Assembly: GCA_005116955.1 (NCBI GenBank)
Contig: SWDI01000005.1
Location: 62,001-126,000, forward strand
Length of the DNA: 64,000 nucleotides
From: Nitrospira sp.
Lineage (GTDB): Bacteria; Nitrospirota; Nitrospiria; Nitrospirales; Nitrospiraceae
Direction: 5' to 3'
A model generated the notes under the pieces. The model was given only the letters and a program-made list of their open reading frames with translations, was not told where the DNA came from and searched no databases. Positions 49,488-58,797 of this stretch are shown one piece after another (the stretch's first letter is position 1; each line of letters starts with the position of its first letter). A program made the translations under genes and the position numbers.

Positions 49488-50705
49488 TCATGAGCTGATT
49501 GCCTGGGCCATCGTGAAGATAGGCAGATACATCGCCACCACGATGAATCCGATGAGGACTCCGAGGAAAACCATCATCATCGGTTCCAGCAATGCGGTCA
49601 GTGAGGCAACCGCCTGATCCACCTCGTCCTCGTAAAAATCTGCAATTTTCCCTAACATGGCATCGAGCGCACCCGTTGATTCGCCGACCGCGATCATGTG
49701 TGTCACCATCTTCGGGAACACCTGACTTTTCGCGAGCGGCTCGGAGATCGTCTTGCCTCCGCTGATACTCACCCTGGCGTTGACCAGGGCTTCTTCGATG
49801 ATTTTATTACCCGAAGTCTTTGCGCAAATCGTCAAGGCATCCAACAAGGGTACGCCGCTGGTGATGAGTGTGCCCAACGTTCTCGTAAACTTCGCCACCG
49901 ACGCTTTTCGCACCAAATCTCCAAAAACAGGCGTCTTCAGGAGCAGTTTGTCGATCTGATACTTCCCATTGGCCGTTGCGTAGTATTTCTTGAACGCCAC
50001 GACTGCAAGAATCACCCCACCGAGAATGATGTACCAGCTCGACTGAGCAAAATTGCTCATATCAATCACGAGCTGAGTAGGGGCAGGGAGCCCCACTTTT
50101 CCGCCAGACATATCTTTGAACATCTTCTCAAACACCGGGATCACGAAGATCATCAATACAGCAATCACGATAAAGGCGATTCCCATAATCGACGCCGGGT
50201 ACACCATGGCGCTTTTGATTTGCCCCTTCAATTTCATCGCTTTTTCAATATACTTGGAAAGTCGACCAAGAATGGTATCGAGCAACCCTCCAACTTCTCC
50301 CGCATGCACCATGTTGACATACAAATCGTCAAAGACTTTGGGGTGCTTGCGGAGGGCATCTGAAAACGTCGAACCTCCCTCGACTTGAACTTTGATCGCA
50401 CCCACGGATTTCCTCAGTACTGCATTCTCTGATTGGTTCGATAGGATTTCCAGACACTGAATCAAGGGCAACCCGGCATTAATCATGGTCCCGAATTGCC
50501 TGGTGAAAACGACCAAGTCCTTTTCGCTCACTCCGCCACCGAGCTTAAAGCTGAATCCCTCCTGGGTCGCCTTCTCCTCGAGGCTCGTCACCACCACGCT
50601 TTGTTTGCGTAGTTGCTCCACCGCTTCATCGCGCGACTTCGCGACGAGTTCACCCTTTTTCACCGCTCCGGACTTGCTCCGCCCAACATATGCAAACGTG
50701 GCCAT
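49488..50705 (-). CDS. pilC: Type IV pilus inner-membrane platform protein
   Basis: 405 residues, GspF/PilC family: two cytoplasmic helical domains and about three membrane helices, with SGVPLLDALTICAK and GGLLDTILGRLSKYIEKAMKL typical. It anchors the assembly ATPases. pilB and pilT are not in this window. It is upstream of the pilS-pilR pair and downstream of pgsA. Confidence 0.92.
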   Translation of the reverse strand: MATFAYVGRSKSGAVKKGELVAKSRDEAVEQLRKQSVVVTSLEEKATQEGFSFKLGGGVSEKDLVVFTRQFGTMINAGLPLIQCLEILSNQSENAVLRKSVGAIKVQVEGGSTFSDALRKHPKVFDDLYVNMVHAGEVGGLLDTILGRLSKYIEKAMKLKGQIKSAMVYPASIMGIAFIVIAVLMIFVIPVFEKMFKDMSGGKVGLPAPTQLVIDMSNFAQSSWYIILGGVILAVVAFKKYYATANGKYQIDKLLLKTPVFGDLVRKASVAKFTRTLGTLITSGVPLLDALTICAKTSGNKIIEEALVNARVSISGGKTISEPLAKSQVFPKMVTHMIAVGESTGALDAMLGKIADFYEDEVDQAVASLTALLEPMMMVFLGVLIGFIVVAMYLPIFTMAQAISS

Positions 50706-50852
50706 AGATTCTCGTTCTGTTATGGCTCCCTGAGCCGGTTATACGGGAAAACTAAGACTACGAAGCGAGTCTACTGGGGGGTCGAAAACCTGTCAAAAAC
50801 AATTGCATTATTTACCGGACGGCTGAAGAGGTCGTATTTGCAGCCGAGGTCA

Positions 50853-51395
50853 TTAGGCAAGCGGAGGTGCCACATTCGTGTCGCGATACCCTCGATACAG
50901 GTAATGTAACCCTGAGGCCAGGGTGAATCCAACCATTAGGGCGACGAGTGGAGTAAGCATGGAGCGGTCAAGTCCTCGCCATGTCAAAAGGACAATCAGC
51001 AGGACGTAGCTCAACTGAAACAACGTCGTTCCTTTTCCCAAGAACGTCGGCGTCACATTAATTGGTGTATTGGTGACGTGAGCCACCACAGTCCCCAGGA
51101 GGAGAATAATGTCCCGGCTCACGACCAGGATGACCAGCCAGGACGGCACCAAATGCAACATCGCCAGCGAGATGAAACTCGACGTCAGCAGCAGCTTGTC
51201 TGCCAAAGGGTCAAGTACGGTCCCTAATCGTGTCCGCTGATTCAGTTTGCGTGCAAGATACCCGTCAATGGCATCTGTCAGTCCGGCGATGAGTAGTGTC
51301 AAGAGTGCGAACCCATATGAGCCGTAGGTCATGAACCCTATGTAGACGGGGATCAGGAGGATGCGAAGAATCGTGAGGCTATTGGGGATATTCAT
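50853..51395 (-). CDS. pgsA: CDP-diacylglycerol-glycerol-3-phosphate 3-phosphatidyltransferase
   Basis: 180 residues with several membrane helices and the complete CDP-alcohol phosphotransferase motif, D-A-I-D-G-x2-A-R, then G-x3-D-x3-D (LTDAIDGYLARKL, GTVLDPLADKLL). It makes phosphatidylglycerol phosphate. Transcribed divergently from the ORF at 51551. Confidence 0.94.
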   Translation of the reverse strand: MNIPNSLTILRILLIPVYIGFMTYGSYGFALLTLLIAGLTDAIDGYLARKLNQRTRLGTVLDPLADKLLLTSSFISLAMLHLVPSWLVILVVSRDIILLLGTVVAHVTNTPINVTPTFLGKGTTLFQLSYVLLIVLLTWRGLDRSMLTPLVALMVGFTLASGLHYLYRGYRDTNVAPPLA

Positions 51396-51491
51396 GGGAT
51401 GGAACTAGCCGCGCCTCTGACTGGATGAGGGGTGGCATCATAGTAATCGACGCGACGCTTGTCAACGAGTTGCAGGCTGTATAGATGACCT

Positions 51492-51513
51492 TCTATAATC
51501 GAGAGATTATAGA
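51492..51513 (+). promoter_or_regulatory. Palindrome over a -10 box upstream of the 105-residue ORF
   Basis: TCTATAATC (51492-51500) and GATTATAGA (51505-51513) form a perfect 9-bp inverted repeat with a GAGA spacer. The -10 box TATAAT (51494-51499) lies inside it, with a weak -35 (TTGCAG) 18 bp upstream. This looks like an operator overlapping a promoter. Confidence 0.55.
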
Positions 51514-51550
51514 CTTGTCGTCAACTGTTATTTCTGGGGGATAAGGAAGC

Positions 51551-51868
51551 ATGAGCACGTTGCCACTGATGTTTAAGAAAGAAGGATTGGTCGAGAAACA
51601 TCAGCTTGAAGGAGTTGATCCGAGCGATCGATATTTTAACCGCACCATTCTGGTCAATCGGACTTCATCGGGATACTCGGGGAAGATTATGTATGAAGCC
51701 TTCGTTGTTGAGAGTTCTTCACACTCGACCATTGCCGCAACAGTAAAAGAATTAGTGGATAAACTTCAAGGGTTCGGGTTCACTCGCATGAGAACGCGGG
51801 CCAATTTTAAGGGAACTCGCTATCTCGCCGAAAAAGAAACGTGGCTTGACTATCCCGATCAGGCTTAA
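51551..51868 (+). CDS. Conserved small hypothetical protein
   Basis: 105 residues with no recognised domain: mixed polar, Lys/Arg and aromatic rich, possibly a small alpha/beta protein (MYEAFVVESS, VKELVDKLQGFGFTRMRTR). GGGGGATAAGGA precedes the ATG, and a promoter-like palindrome lies 40 bp upstream. Its stop codon overlaps that of the convergent serine hydrolase. Confidence 0.72.
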   Translation: MSTLPLMFKKEGLVEKHQLEGVDPSDRYFNRTILVNRTSSGYSGKIMYEAFVVESSSHSTIAATVKELVDKLQGFGFTRMRTRANFKGTRYLAEKETWLDYPDQA

Positions 51869-53001
51869 ATCGAGCCGATGAATTCCTGATACACCAGATC
51901 ATGGATCGCCGGACGGAACTCCCGAATCGCTTCATTCCTGCTTGATGGATGCACTCGATTTGAGAGCAGAACGACCTCCAGCTCTCGCACAGGATCAATC
52001 CAGAGGGACGTCCCCGTGTAGCCGAGATGGCCAAATGATTGAGCTGCGAAATGGCATCCTGCAGATGAAGGAACTGACGGTGTATCCCACCCGAGCGCCC
52101 AGCTGGAAGATCCTTCCAATTTCTGTCTTCGTGTAAATTCATGGACCATGGCCCGATCGAGAATCGTTACTCGGCCATGATACGCTCCCAACCACTCGCC
52201 TGAGATCGTCAACACCGCATCTACAGTCCCAAACAGCCCGGCATGACCAGCCTCACCACCCAACGCAGCTGCATTCTGATCGTGGACTTCTCCACATAAG
52301 AGATGTCCTCGCCATCGATCAATTTCCGTCGGCGCTATACCACCCATATCAGCATCTAGGCTATGAGAAAGTGCACGGTGCTGTCCGGACAGGATAAATC
52401 CCATCCGTGGCTTACCCAACGGGCACACAATGTGCTCAAGAAAATACTCGCTCATCGATTGTCCGCTGATTCGCTCAATAATAAAGCCGAGCAACATGAA
52501 GCCGAGATCGCTGTACAGGCTGCGTGTGCCTCGTTCGTATACTGGCGCCTCAGACCGAATGAGACTGAGCATCGTACGTTTGGCCTGCCCTCGCTCGCCA
52601 GCCGACGAAGGGATTACTCCATCCGGTCTGAGTTGTTCATAGAATCCTCGCCAGCCAGGCAAACCAGAAGAATGCGTCAGTATGTGGCGAATCGTCGCAG
52701 AGCCGATGAACGTATCAGCACATTCCGAAAGATGGTCGGCCACATAGTCATCAAGCTGGCAACGGCCTTTCTGCATCAACAAAACGAGGGCCGTAACGGT
52801 GGCCAACGGTTTTGTCAACGAAGCCAGGTCATAAATTGTGGAGGGACGGACGGGAGATCCTGGAGGGACGGTTGAAAGATGACCGGCATGAAAGCGAGAA
52901 ACCGGTCTATTGCCACACCGCACCGCCAATACAGCCCCCGGAAAGACCCCGTCGGTAACGGCTCGATCGAGTGCTGCTTGGATCACACTAAGATTGGGCA
53001 T
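51865..53001 (-). CDS. Serine hydrolase, beta-lactamase class C/penicillin-binding fold
   Basis: 378 residues. The nucleophile motif S-L-T-K (DLASLTKPLATV) and the tyrosine motif Y-S-D (SLYSDLGFMLLG) are present, with FGHLGYTGTSLW as a likely third motif. No signal peptide was seen, so it may be cytoplasmic and not a classic beta-lactamase; peptidase or esterase activity is possible. Its TAA stop overlaps the convergent ORF's stop. Confidence 0.86.
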   Translation of the reverse strand: MPNLSVIQAALDRAVTDGVFPGAVLAVRCGNRPVSRFHAGHLSTVPPGSPVRPSTIYDLASLTKPLATVTALVLLMQKGRCQLDDYVADHLSECADTFIGSATIRHILTHSSGLPGWRGFYEQLRPDGVIPSSAGERGQAKRTMLSLIRSEAPVYERGTRSLYSDLGFMLLGFIIERISGQSMSEYFLEHIVCPLGKPRMGFILSGQHRALSHSLDADMGGIAPTEIDRWRGHLLCGEVHDQNAAALGGEAGHAGLFGTVDAVLTISGEWLGAYHGRVTILDRAMVHEFTRRQKLEGSSSWALGWDTPSVPSSAGCHFAAQSFGHLGYTGTSLWIDPVRELEVVLLSNRVHPSSRNEAIREFRPAIHDLVYQEFIGSI

Positions 53002-53078
53002 CGGGATGAGGATGACGGGGTATGATCAGGAGTAATGATCACGCATGACACAGCGGAAGCGCTCTCAATCAGAAACAG

Positions 53079-53591
53079 TCAACGGGTAGGGCTTGATTCC
53101 CCTTCCAGCTTTTCTTCCTGCATGACGCCATGATCCTGGTACGCTTCACTGGCTTCCACGTCCAACATCCGCTCGAAGGTATGAAGCGTCGCCCGCATCC
53201 GCTCAACCATGAGCAGCCGCTGCTTCTGCAGTAGAGACAAGTCTCGCTGTGTGTTTCCTAGCTCCACTCGCGCTTGTCGGAATAACTCGCTGGCTTTCAG
53301 TTCCGCCTCTTTGACGATCAACTCGGCATCGCGTTGCGCGCTTCGCTTGACATCCTCGGCCAAGGACTGCGCCGAGATCAATGTGGTAGACAAAGTCGCC
53401 TCGGTCCGTTTGAGATCCGAGACCTGCTGTTCAAGCGTCATAATTCGATCACGCAACGTGGCATTGTCACGATTCAGGTATTCGACAGTTTGTGCAATCT
53501 CTTCTAGAAAGCGGTTGACCTCTTCACGGTCATAGCCACGAAGCTTGACTTGAAAGACCATCTGTTGAATGTCGAGCGGTGTGATCTTCAT
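53079..53591 (-). CDS. DivIVA domain protein
   Basis: 170 residues. The N-terminal DivIVA domain (PLDIQQMVFQVKLRGYDREEVNRFL) binds curved membrane; coiled coil follows for most of the rest. In dcw-linked positions such proteins organise poles or division. ATG 53591 (MKITPLD) fits the family. It follows yggT. Confidence 0.88.
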   Translation of the reverse strand: MKITPLDIQQMVFQVKLRGYDREEVNRFLEEIAQTVEYLNRDNATLRDRIMTLEQQVSDLKRTEATLSTTLISAQSLAEDVKRSAQRDAELIVKEAELKASELFRQARVELGNTQRDLSLLQKQRLLMVERMRATLHTFERMLDVEASEAYQDHGVMQEEKLEGESSPTR

Positions 53592-53611
53592 GGCATCCCC
53601 CATTCGTTGAA

Positions 53612-53908
53612 TCAATTCATCCGTACCGCGAGGTCCTTAATCGACTGTACGACCGCAATCTGCAAAAACCAGATGGTCACGATGACGATCAATGGCGACC
53701 AATCCATGCCCATCCCCGAGCCCAATCGCCGTCGGATCGGGACCAAAATCGGTTCAGTGACTCGGGTAAGGAATTGAACGATTGGATTCCACGGATCCGG
53801 ATTCACCCAAGAAATCAGCGCTCGAGCAATGACGATCCAGCTATAGAACGTCAGCGCATAATCAAGTACCGTGGCCACCCCTAATAGCGTATTTCCCACA
53901 ACAAACAT
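53612..53908 (-). CDS. YggT family membrane protein
   Basis: 98 residues, two hydrophobic helices separated by the conserved WVNPDPWNPIVQFLTRVTEPILVPIRR-type block. YggT proteins often neighbour proC and yggS, as here, and are implicated in division or osmotic adaptation. Its start overlaps the proC stop (TGATG). Confidence 0.88.
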   Translation of the reverse strand: MFVVGNTLLGVATVLDYALTFYSWIVIARALISWVNPDPWNPIVQFLTRVTEPILVPIRRRLGSGMGMDWSPLIVIVTIWFLQIAVVQSIKDLAVRMN

Positions 53909-54726
53909 CAGCCTCTAAGCTCCTGAGAACGTTTCGTCGCGGCCTCGACGGCGTCGATCAATACGCCTCGGAGGCCTCCCTGTTCCAGTCTATGCAAACC
54001 CGCAATCGTCGTTCCGCCAGGAGACGCCACCTGATCCTTGAGACGCGCTGGATGCTGCCCAGTTTCTATGACCATCCGTGCCGCGCCCAAAACGGTCTGC
54101 GCAGCAAGGAGACTGGCCGTTTCTCGTGACAACCCCATCTTGACGCCGCCATCGGTCATCGCTTCGATCATGAGAAAGACGTACGCCGGTCCGCTTCCGC
54201 TCAAGCCGGTCACAGCATCCATGAAGCGCTCATCGACAGACACCACCCGACCAACCGACTCAAAGAGCTGTCGCGCACATGCCACTTCGCTCTCCCCTAC
54301 CCCGGGACCGATCGCCAAGGCAGTCATCCCTTCACCGACCATCGCCGGCGTATTCGGCATCGCGCGAATGACACGAGCCTGCGGCCCACAAGCCTCAATA
54401 ATTCGCATGAGTGGCATTCCCGCAACCACCGAGATCACAAGCCGTTTCACCAACCCATCCCCGATCTCCTTGAAGACTGCGGCCATTACCTGAGGTTTCA
54501 CGGCCAGCACAATGACATCTCCCGAGACTACTGCCTCATGATTCGTGGCACTAATTTGAACGCCGTACTGCTTCTTGAGATGCTCCAGGCGGGCCGTATC
54601 TGGATCAGCGACATAGATCTGCCCGGCCTTGTAGCCCCCGGAGGACAGCACCCCACTGATCAATGCCTCCGCCATCCGGCCACTGCCCACAAACGAGATA
54701 TTGGGCATGACTGTTGGACTAGACAT
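53908..54726 (-). CDS. proC: Pyrroline-5-carboxylate reductase
   Basis: 272 residues, last step of proline synthesis. The cofactor loop FVGSGRMAEALISGVL and the C-terminal VASPGGTTIAGLHRLE are typical. The start is ATG 54726 (MSSPTVM), whose codon and the next overlap the yggS stop; GGAG lies upstream. A second ATG six codons later is possible. Confidence 0.95.
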   Translation of the reverse strand: MSSPTVMPNISFVGSGRMAEALISGVLSSGGYKAGQIYVADPDTARLEHLKKQYGVQISATNHEAVVSGDVIVLAVKPQVMAAVFKEIGDGLVKRLVISVVAGMPLMRIIEACGPQARVIRAMPNTPAMVGEGMTALAIGPGVGESEVACARQLFESVGRVVSVDERFMDAVTGLSGSGPAYVFLMIEAMTDGGVKMGLSRETASLLAAQTVLGAARMVIETGQHPARLKDQVASPGGTTIAGLHRLEQGGLRGVLIDAVEAATKRSQELRG

Positions 54727-55429
54727 GCCGCGCTCCAAAGATGGCGGTGCCAACCCGGACCAATGTCGCCCCTTCCTCAATGGCCACGTCATAATCGTTT
54801 GACATGCCCATTGACAATTCATCCATCCCTACGGTCGGTAAGTTTAAAGCCGCGATCTGTCGAGCCAGTTCATGGAGTGTGCGGAAATACGGCCTGGCCG
54901 AATCCTGACCAGCGGTCGGTGGAGGAATCGTCATGAGGCCCTTGATACACATATGAGAGAATTGGGCCATCATAGGTACTGATCGTACCACGTCATCGGG
55001 ATGAAACCCTGCCTTTGTTGGTTCCCCTCCGATATTTACTTCCAGCAAGACATTCTGCCGACAACCGGCTTCCTCCGCACGACGATTGATTTCTTGCGCG
55101 AGGTCGACCGTATCTACCGAATGAATGAGGTCGAATCGACCGATTACAGATCGGACCTTCCTCCGTTGCAGCTGACCGATAAAATGCCATTGAACTGATG
55201 CCTCGGTGAACACGGCTATTTTGGGAAGCGCTTCCTGTACCCGATTTTCACCTAACATGCACAGGCCGGCGCGCACACCTTCCGCAATATGTTCAACGGT
55301 CACGGTCTTCGTTGCGGCCACGAGCCGCACCGTACCGGCAGGACGTCCAGCTTTTTCCTCCGCCAACCGGATCTTCGTCAGAATCGATTGAACGCGTTTT
55401 GCGATCGTGTCAGGGATGAGCGGTTCCAT
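54719..55429 (-). CDS. yggS: PLP homeostasis protein YggS
   Basis: 236 residues, small PLP-binding barrel that buffers pyridoxal phosphate. The PLP lysine is in LVAATKTV, and GENRVQEALPK and HFIGQLQRRK are signature segments. ATG 55429 (MEPLIPDTI) follows GAGAGG. Coupled to proC. Confidence 0.94.
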   Translation of the reverse strand: MEPLIPDTIAKRVQSILTKIRLAEEKAGRPAGTVRLVAATKTVTVEHIAEGVRAGLCMLGENRVQEALPKIAVFTEASVQWHFIGQLQRRKVRSVIGRFDLIHSVDTVDLAQEINRRAEEAGCRQNVLLEVNIGGEPTKAGFHPDDVVRSVPMMAQFSHMCIKGLMTIPPPTAGQDSARPYFRTLHELARQIAALNLPTVGMDELSMGMSNDYDVAIEEGATLVRVGTAIFGARHV

Positions 55430-55514
55430 GGTCCTCTCGCAGGAGTCGCGGCCGCTCATTCAGCAGCCCATTCTTCATTCTAGCGGAAGCGCATCCGAAT
55501 TGGCAGAGCCTCAC

Positions 55515-56258
55515 CTATGCTCGCCTCATCGGCAACCCGATGGCACTGACCATGGTCCCGTTGACCTTCCCCTCCCGCCGATAGGAAAAAAAGAGGTCTT
55601 CATGGCAAATTGTACAGACGTTGACAGTGGTGATGGACTTCGGAGATACCCCAAAGGCTTGCGCCTGTTCTCTGACGAGCGCTTTCAAATCAAGATGCAC
55701 TCTTCCTGCCTCCTTCGTCCGAACCACCTTCTTCCAATCTGGAAATCCCTGATACAGATGGTCAAGAACCGGCTCATCCACTTCATAGCAGCAAACCCCA
55801 GCGGATGGACCGATACTGATCCGTACATGCTCTAGACGCGATCCAAAGCGAGACTCCAATAGGGCCAACGTTTTGGGAACAATGCCGGCAACCGCTCCTC
55901 GCCAGCCGGCATGGACTGCAGCCACAACCCGACGCTTAGGATCATGCATGAGAATCGGGACACAATCCGCCGTCCGTACCGCCACCATAATGCCAGGTTG
56001 ATCGGTAACCAAGGCATCCCAACCTCCCACAAATCGATCCGTCGGGGCGAGGGCACGATCCACCACTAACGCCTCTGTCCCATGGACTTGCTTCACTGAG
56101 AGCGTCCATGAAGACGACGCCGCGCCTGCGATCCTCCGCTGTGGAATACCTGTTTCAAGGCCAAGCCCCATGGCATGCCGACGGGTCCCGAAAAAATGGC
56201 GGACCTGAGTCCCGGCATCCGCAAACGCCGGCACGGTAATAACCGATGAGCTTGCCAT
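55515..56258 (-). CDS. pgeF: YfiH/PgeF family copper-type oxidoreductase or purine nucleoside phosphorylase
   Basis: 247 residues. Metal-binding residues of the family are visible: His in VKQVHGTEALVV, Cys in RTADCVPI and His in AAVHAGWRG. In cell-wall context the family (PgeF) protects peptidoglycan precursor quality; members have also been described as multicopper oxidase-like or purine nucleoside phosphorylase. ATG 56258 is chosen, 41 bp after ftsZ. Confidence 0.88.
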   Translation of the reverse strand: MASSSVITVPAFADAGTQVRHFFGTRRHAMGLGLETGIPQRRIAGAASSSWTLSVKQVHGTEALVVDRALAPTDRFVGGWDALVTDQPGIMVAVRTADCVPILMHDPKRRVVAAVHAGWRGAVAGIVPKTLALLESRFGSRLEHVRISIGPSAGVCCYEVDEPVLDHLYQGFPDWKKVVRTKEAGRVHLDLKALVREQAQAFGVSPKSITTVNVCTICHEDLFFSYRREGKVNGTMVSAIGLPMRRA

Positions 56259-56299
56259 AATCACATTCCCTGCCTCATCACGTGAAAATCGGCACGCGA

Positions 56300-57496
56300 T
56301 CAGTCTGTTTGTTTGCGTAGAAAGGTTGGCACATCCCATTCGTCTTCGGCGGTCATCACCGCTCGATCCATTGACTCTCGCACATCATTCATTCGTCTCA
56401 AAAAGGTGGGGCGATCGAGGTCTTTTATCGGTCGATCTCCCGCTAATGCAGCACCCATGCCGGCTAACGCTGAGGGGACAGGTTTGGCTGGCCGACTTGC
56501 TCCCCTATCAGCTCCGATCGTGACGGGCGCTGAGTCCTCTTCTCGTTGAAACCCGGTCGCGATCACCGTGATGATCAGTTCCTCCCCCATGTCCGGGTTG
56601 ATGACCTGACCGACGATGATGTTGGCTTCAGGATCTGCCGCCTGTTGGATGATCGAGGCGGCTTCTTCGATCTCGTGCAGCGACATGCTGGGGCCTCCCG
56701 TAATGTTCAACAGAACACCGCAGGCCCCCTCAACACTTCCTTCCTCAAGAAGAGGACTGCACATAGCCTTTTGCGCCGCTTCGATCGCCCGATTCGGCCC
56801 ATAGGACACGCCCATGCCCATGACCGCTCGTCCCGTGTGTGACATCACGGTCCGAACATCGGCAAAGTCAACGTTCACATGTCCTGTCGTCGTAATGACG
56901 TCGGCGATACCCTGGATCGCTTGGCGCAGCACATCGTCCGCGACTTTGAATGCTTCGAGAAGCGGAGTTGATTTATCGACAATCCCCAGCAGCCGCTGGT
57001 TCGGAATCACGAGCAAGGTATCGACATGCCGACGCAAGTCCCGGATTCCTTCTTCCGCGTGCCTGTGTCGCCGTTGGCCTTCATACTGAAATGGTTTTGT
57101 CACGACGCCTACCGTAAGGATACCCATTTCGCGGGCAATGCTGGCCACAATGGGGGCGGCTCCTGTGCCGGTTCCTCCCCCCATCCCGGCCGTGACAAAG
57201 ACCATATCGGCCCCTTCGAGACATTCTCGGATATGTTCTTTACTCTCGAGTGCGGCATCTCGACCGATCTCCGGCTTTGCCCCCGCACCCAACCCCCGGG
57301 TGCGTTCCGGCCCGAGCTGGATCTTATACGGTGCCAACGACCGATCAAGCGCCTGAAGATCGGTGTTACCGGCGATAAAGTCGACGCGTGCGAGTCCGGA
57401 GGTGATCATCGTGTTGATCGCGTTGCACCCGGCACCACCAATTCCGATCACCTTGATGCGGACCGGTGACAGCATATCTTCCTGAAATGAGAACAT
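56300..57496 (-). CDS. ftsZ: Cell division protein FtsZ
   Basis: 398 residues, tubulin-like GTPase of the division ring. The GTP signature GGGTGTG is at about 106-112 and the T7 loop NVDFADV at 208-214. The C-terminal partner peptide occurs twice: DRPTFLRR at 361-368 and DVPTFLRK at 388-395, separated by about 19 residues. One copy is normal. A strong GAGGAGG site precedes ATG 57496. Confidence 0.97.
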   Translation of the reverse strand: MFSFQEDMLSPVRIKVIGIGGAGCNAINTMITSGLARVDFIAGNTDLQALDRSLAPYKIQLGPERTRGLGAGAKPEIGRDAALESKEHIRECLEGADMVFVTAGMGGGTGTGAAPIVASIAREMGILTVGVVTKPFQYEGQRRHRHAEEGIRDLRRHVDTLLVIPNQRLLGIVDKSTPLLEAFKVADDVLRQAIQGIADVITTTGHVNVDFADVRTVMSHTGRAVMGMGVSYGPNRAIEAAQKAMCSPLLEEGSVEGACGVLLNITGGPSMSLHEIEEAASIIQQAADPEANIIVGQVINPDMGEELIITVIATGFQREEDSAPVTIGADRGASRPAKPVPSALAGMGAALAGDRPIKDLDRPTFLRRMNDVRESMDRAVMTAEDEWDVPTFLRKQTD

Positions 57497-57559
57497 TGGG
57501 GCACCTCCTCACAGCGCCTCGCACGACGACCGGCTTGCCGTCCGCAAGGGTTCTAAAGG

Positions 57560-58792
57560 TTAAAAGACCTCCGACACCCACTTCGTCCACCCACGCATTT
57601 TTGCCCAAGGCCCTCCATTGCGCAGCCCGGCCGTTTCTAATTCACCGACATGTCGCCGGGCGTGTAACAATAGACCGACCCCGGTCGAATGACTGGGATG
57701 GCCGACAGTTTCTCGTAACCCTCCGACACCGGATGGTATGCCCCTGCGTGCTGGCAAGTTCAAAACCTTCTCCGCAGCGTCGGGCATGCCCTCTAATAAC
57801 GATGTGCCTCCGGTGATCACGACACCGGCCCCCAATATCCCTTCATAGCCGGCACGTGCAATTTCTCTCCGGACGAGCTCAAAGATCTCCTCAACGCGCG
57901 GCTCCAAAATCTCGGCAATAGCCCGTCTAGAAAATGTTCGAGCTGGCCGATCTCCAACAGACGGTACTTCGATGATCTGATGCCCTGTCAGCAACTCAGT
58001 CCGCGCAACACCATACTGCGTTTTAATCTTCTCAGCCTCAGTCTGTGAAGTGTGGAGGACAAAGGCCAAATCCTTTGTCAAGTTTTGGCCGCCGATGGGA
58101 AGGACCGCTGAGTGACGAATGCTGCCATCCAGGAAAATAGCCAGGTCCGTTGTTCCGCCTCCTAAATCCACCATTACCACACCCAAGTCACGCTCTTCTT
58201 GGCCCAATACGGCTTCACTGGAGGCGAGCGGCTGCAGAATAATGTCCACGACATCGAGTCCGGCTCGATTCACGCACTTCACAATATTCTGCGCAGAGGT
58301 CACGGCACCGGTGATGACATGCACGTTCACTTCCAAGCGATTGCCAGAAAGGCCTAATGGTTCGCGCACACCTTCCTGCCCATCGACCATGAACTCTCGC
58401 GGTAGCACGTGAAGAATCCTGCGTTCGTGGGGAATGACAGCAAGAGTACGGGCACTTTCAATGGCTCGCTGGATATCTTCTCGCGTCACCTCGGCTCGTT
58501 TCAGCGCCACAACGCCCTTGCAGTTTTCAGCAGAAATGTGGCTACCCGCGATGCCGGTGTAGACCGAATTGATCTGGACGGCCGCCATCAACTCCGCCTC
58601 TTCGACTGCTTTCTTGATGGATTCGACGGTGCTTTCGATGTTGACAACGACTCCCTTACGTAGGCCAAGGGAAGGACTCGATCCGACGCCGATAATACTG
58701 ATCCCTCCAGCATCGGTCATCTCCGCCACGATCGCACAGATCTTCGTGGTTCCGATATCGAGACCGACCAGAATTTGATCCCGTTTCGGCAC
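57560..58792 (-). CDS. ftsA: Cell division protein FtsA
   Basis: 410 residues from GTG 58792 (a GTG at 58801 adds three). Actin-like ATPase that ties FtsZ to the membrane: VGLDIGTTKICAIVAE phosphate loop, DLGGGTTDLAIF, and GVVITGGTSLLEGM. The C-terminus ends KWVSEVF, typical of the amphipathic membrane helix. The chosen start has a purine-rich site 7-9 bases upstream, whereas the earlier GTG has none at a usable distance. Confidence 0.96.
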   Translation of the reverse strand: MPKRDQILVGLDIGTTKICAIVAEMTDAGGISIIGVGSSPSLGLRKGVVVNIESTVESIKKAVEEAELMAAVQINSVYTGIAGSHISAENCKGVVALKRAEVTREDIQRAIESARTLAVIPHERRILHVLPREFMVDGQEGVREPLGLSGNRLEVNVHVITGAVTSAQNIVKCVNRAGLDVVDIILQPLASSEAVLGQEERDLGVVMVDLGGGTTDLAIFLDGSIRHSAVLPIGGQNLTKDLAFVLHTSQTEAEKIKTQYGVARTELLTGHQIIEVPSVGDRPARTFSRRAIAEILEPRVEEIFELVRREIARAGYEGILGAGVVITGGTSLLEGMPDAAEKVLNLPARRGIPSGVGGLRETVGHPSHSTGVGLLLHARRHVGELETAGLRNGGPWAKMRGWTKWVSEVF

Positions 58793-58797
58793 CGCAC

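Noticed and set aside
51865..53001. Calling the serine hydrolase an antibiotic-resistance beta-lactamase
   Set aside because: The S-x-x-K and Y-S-D motifs fit the wider class C/PBP fold, but no signal peptide is visible and such proteins are often peptidases or esterases.
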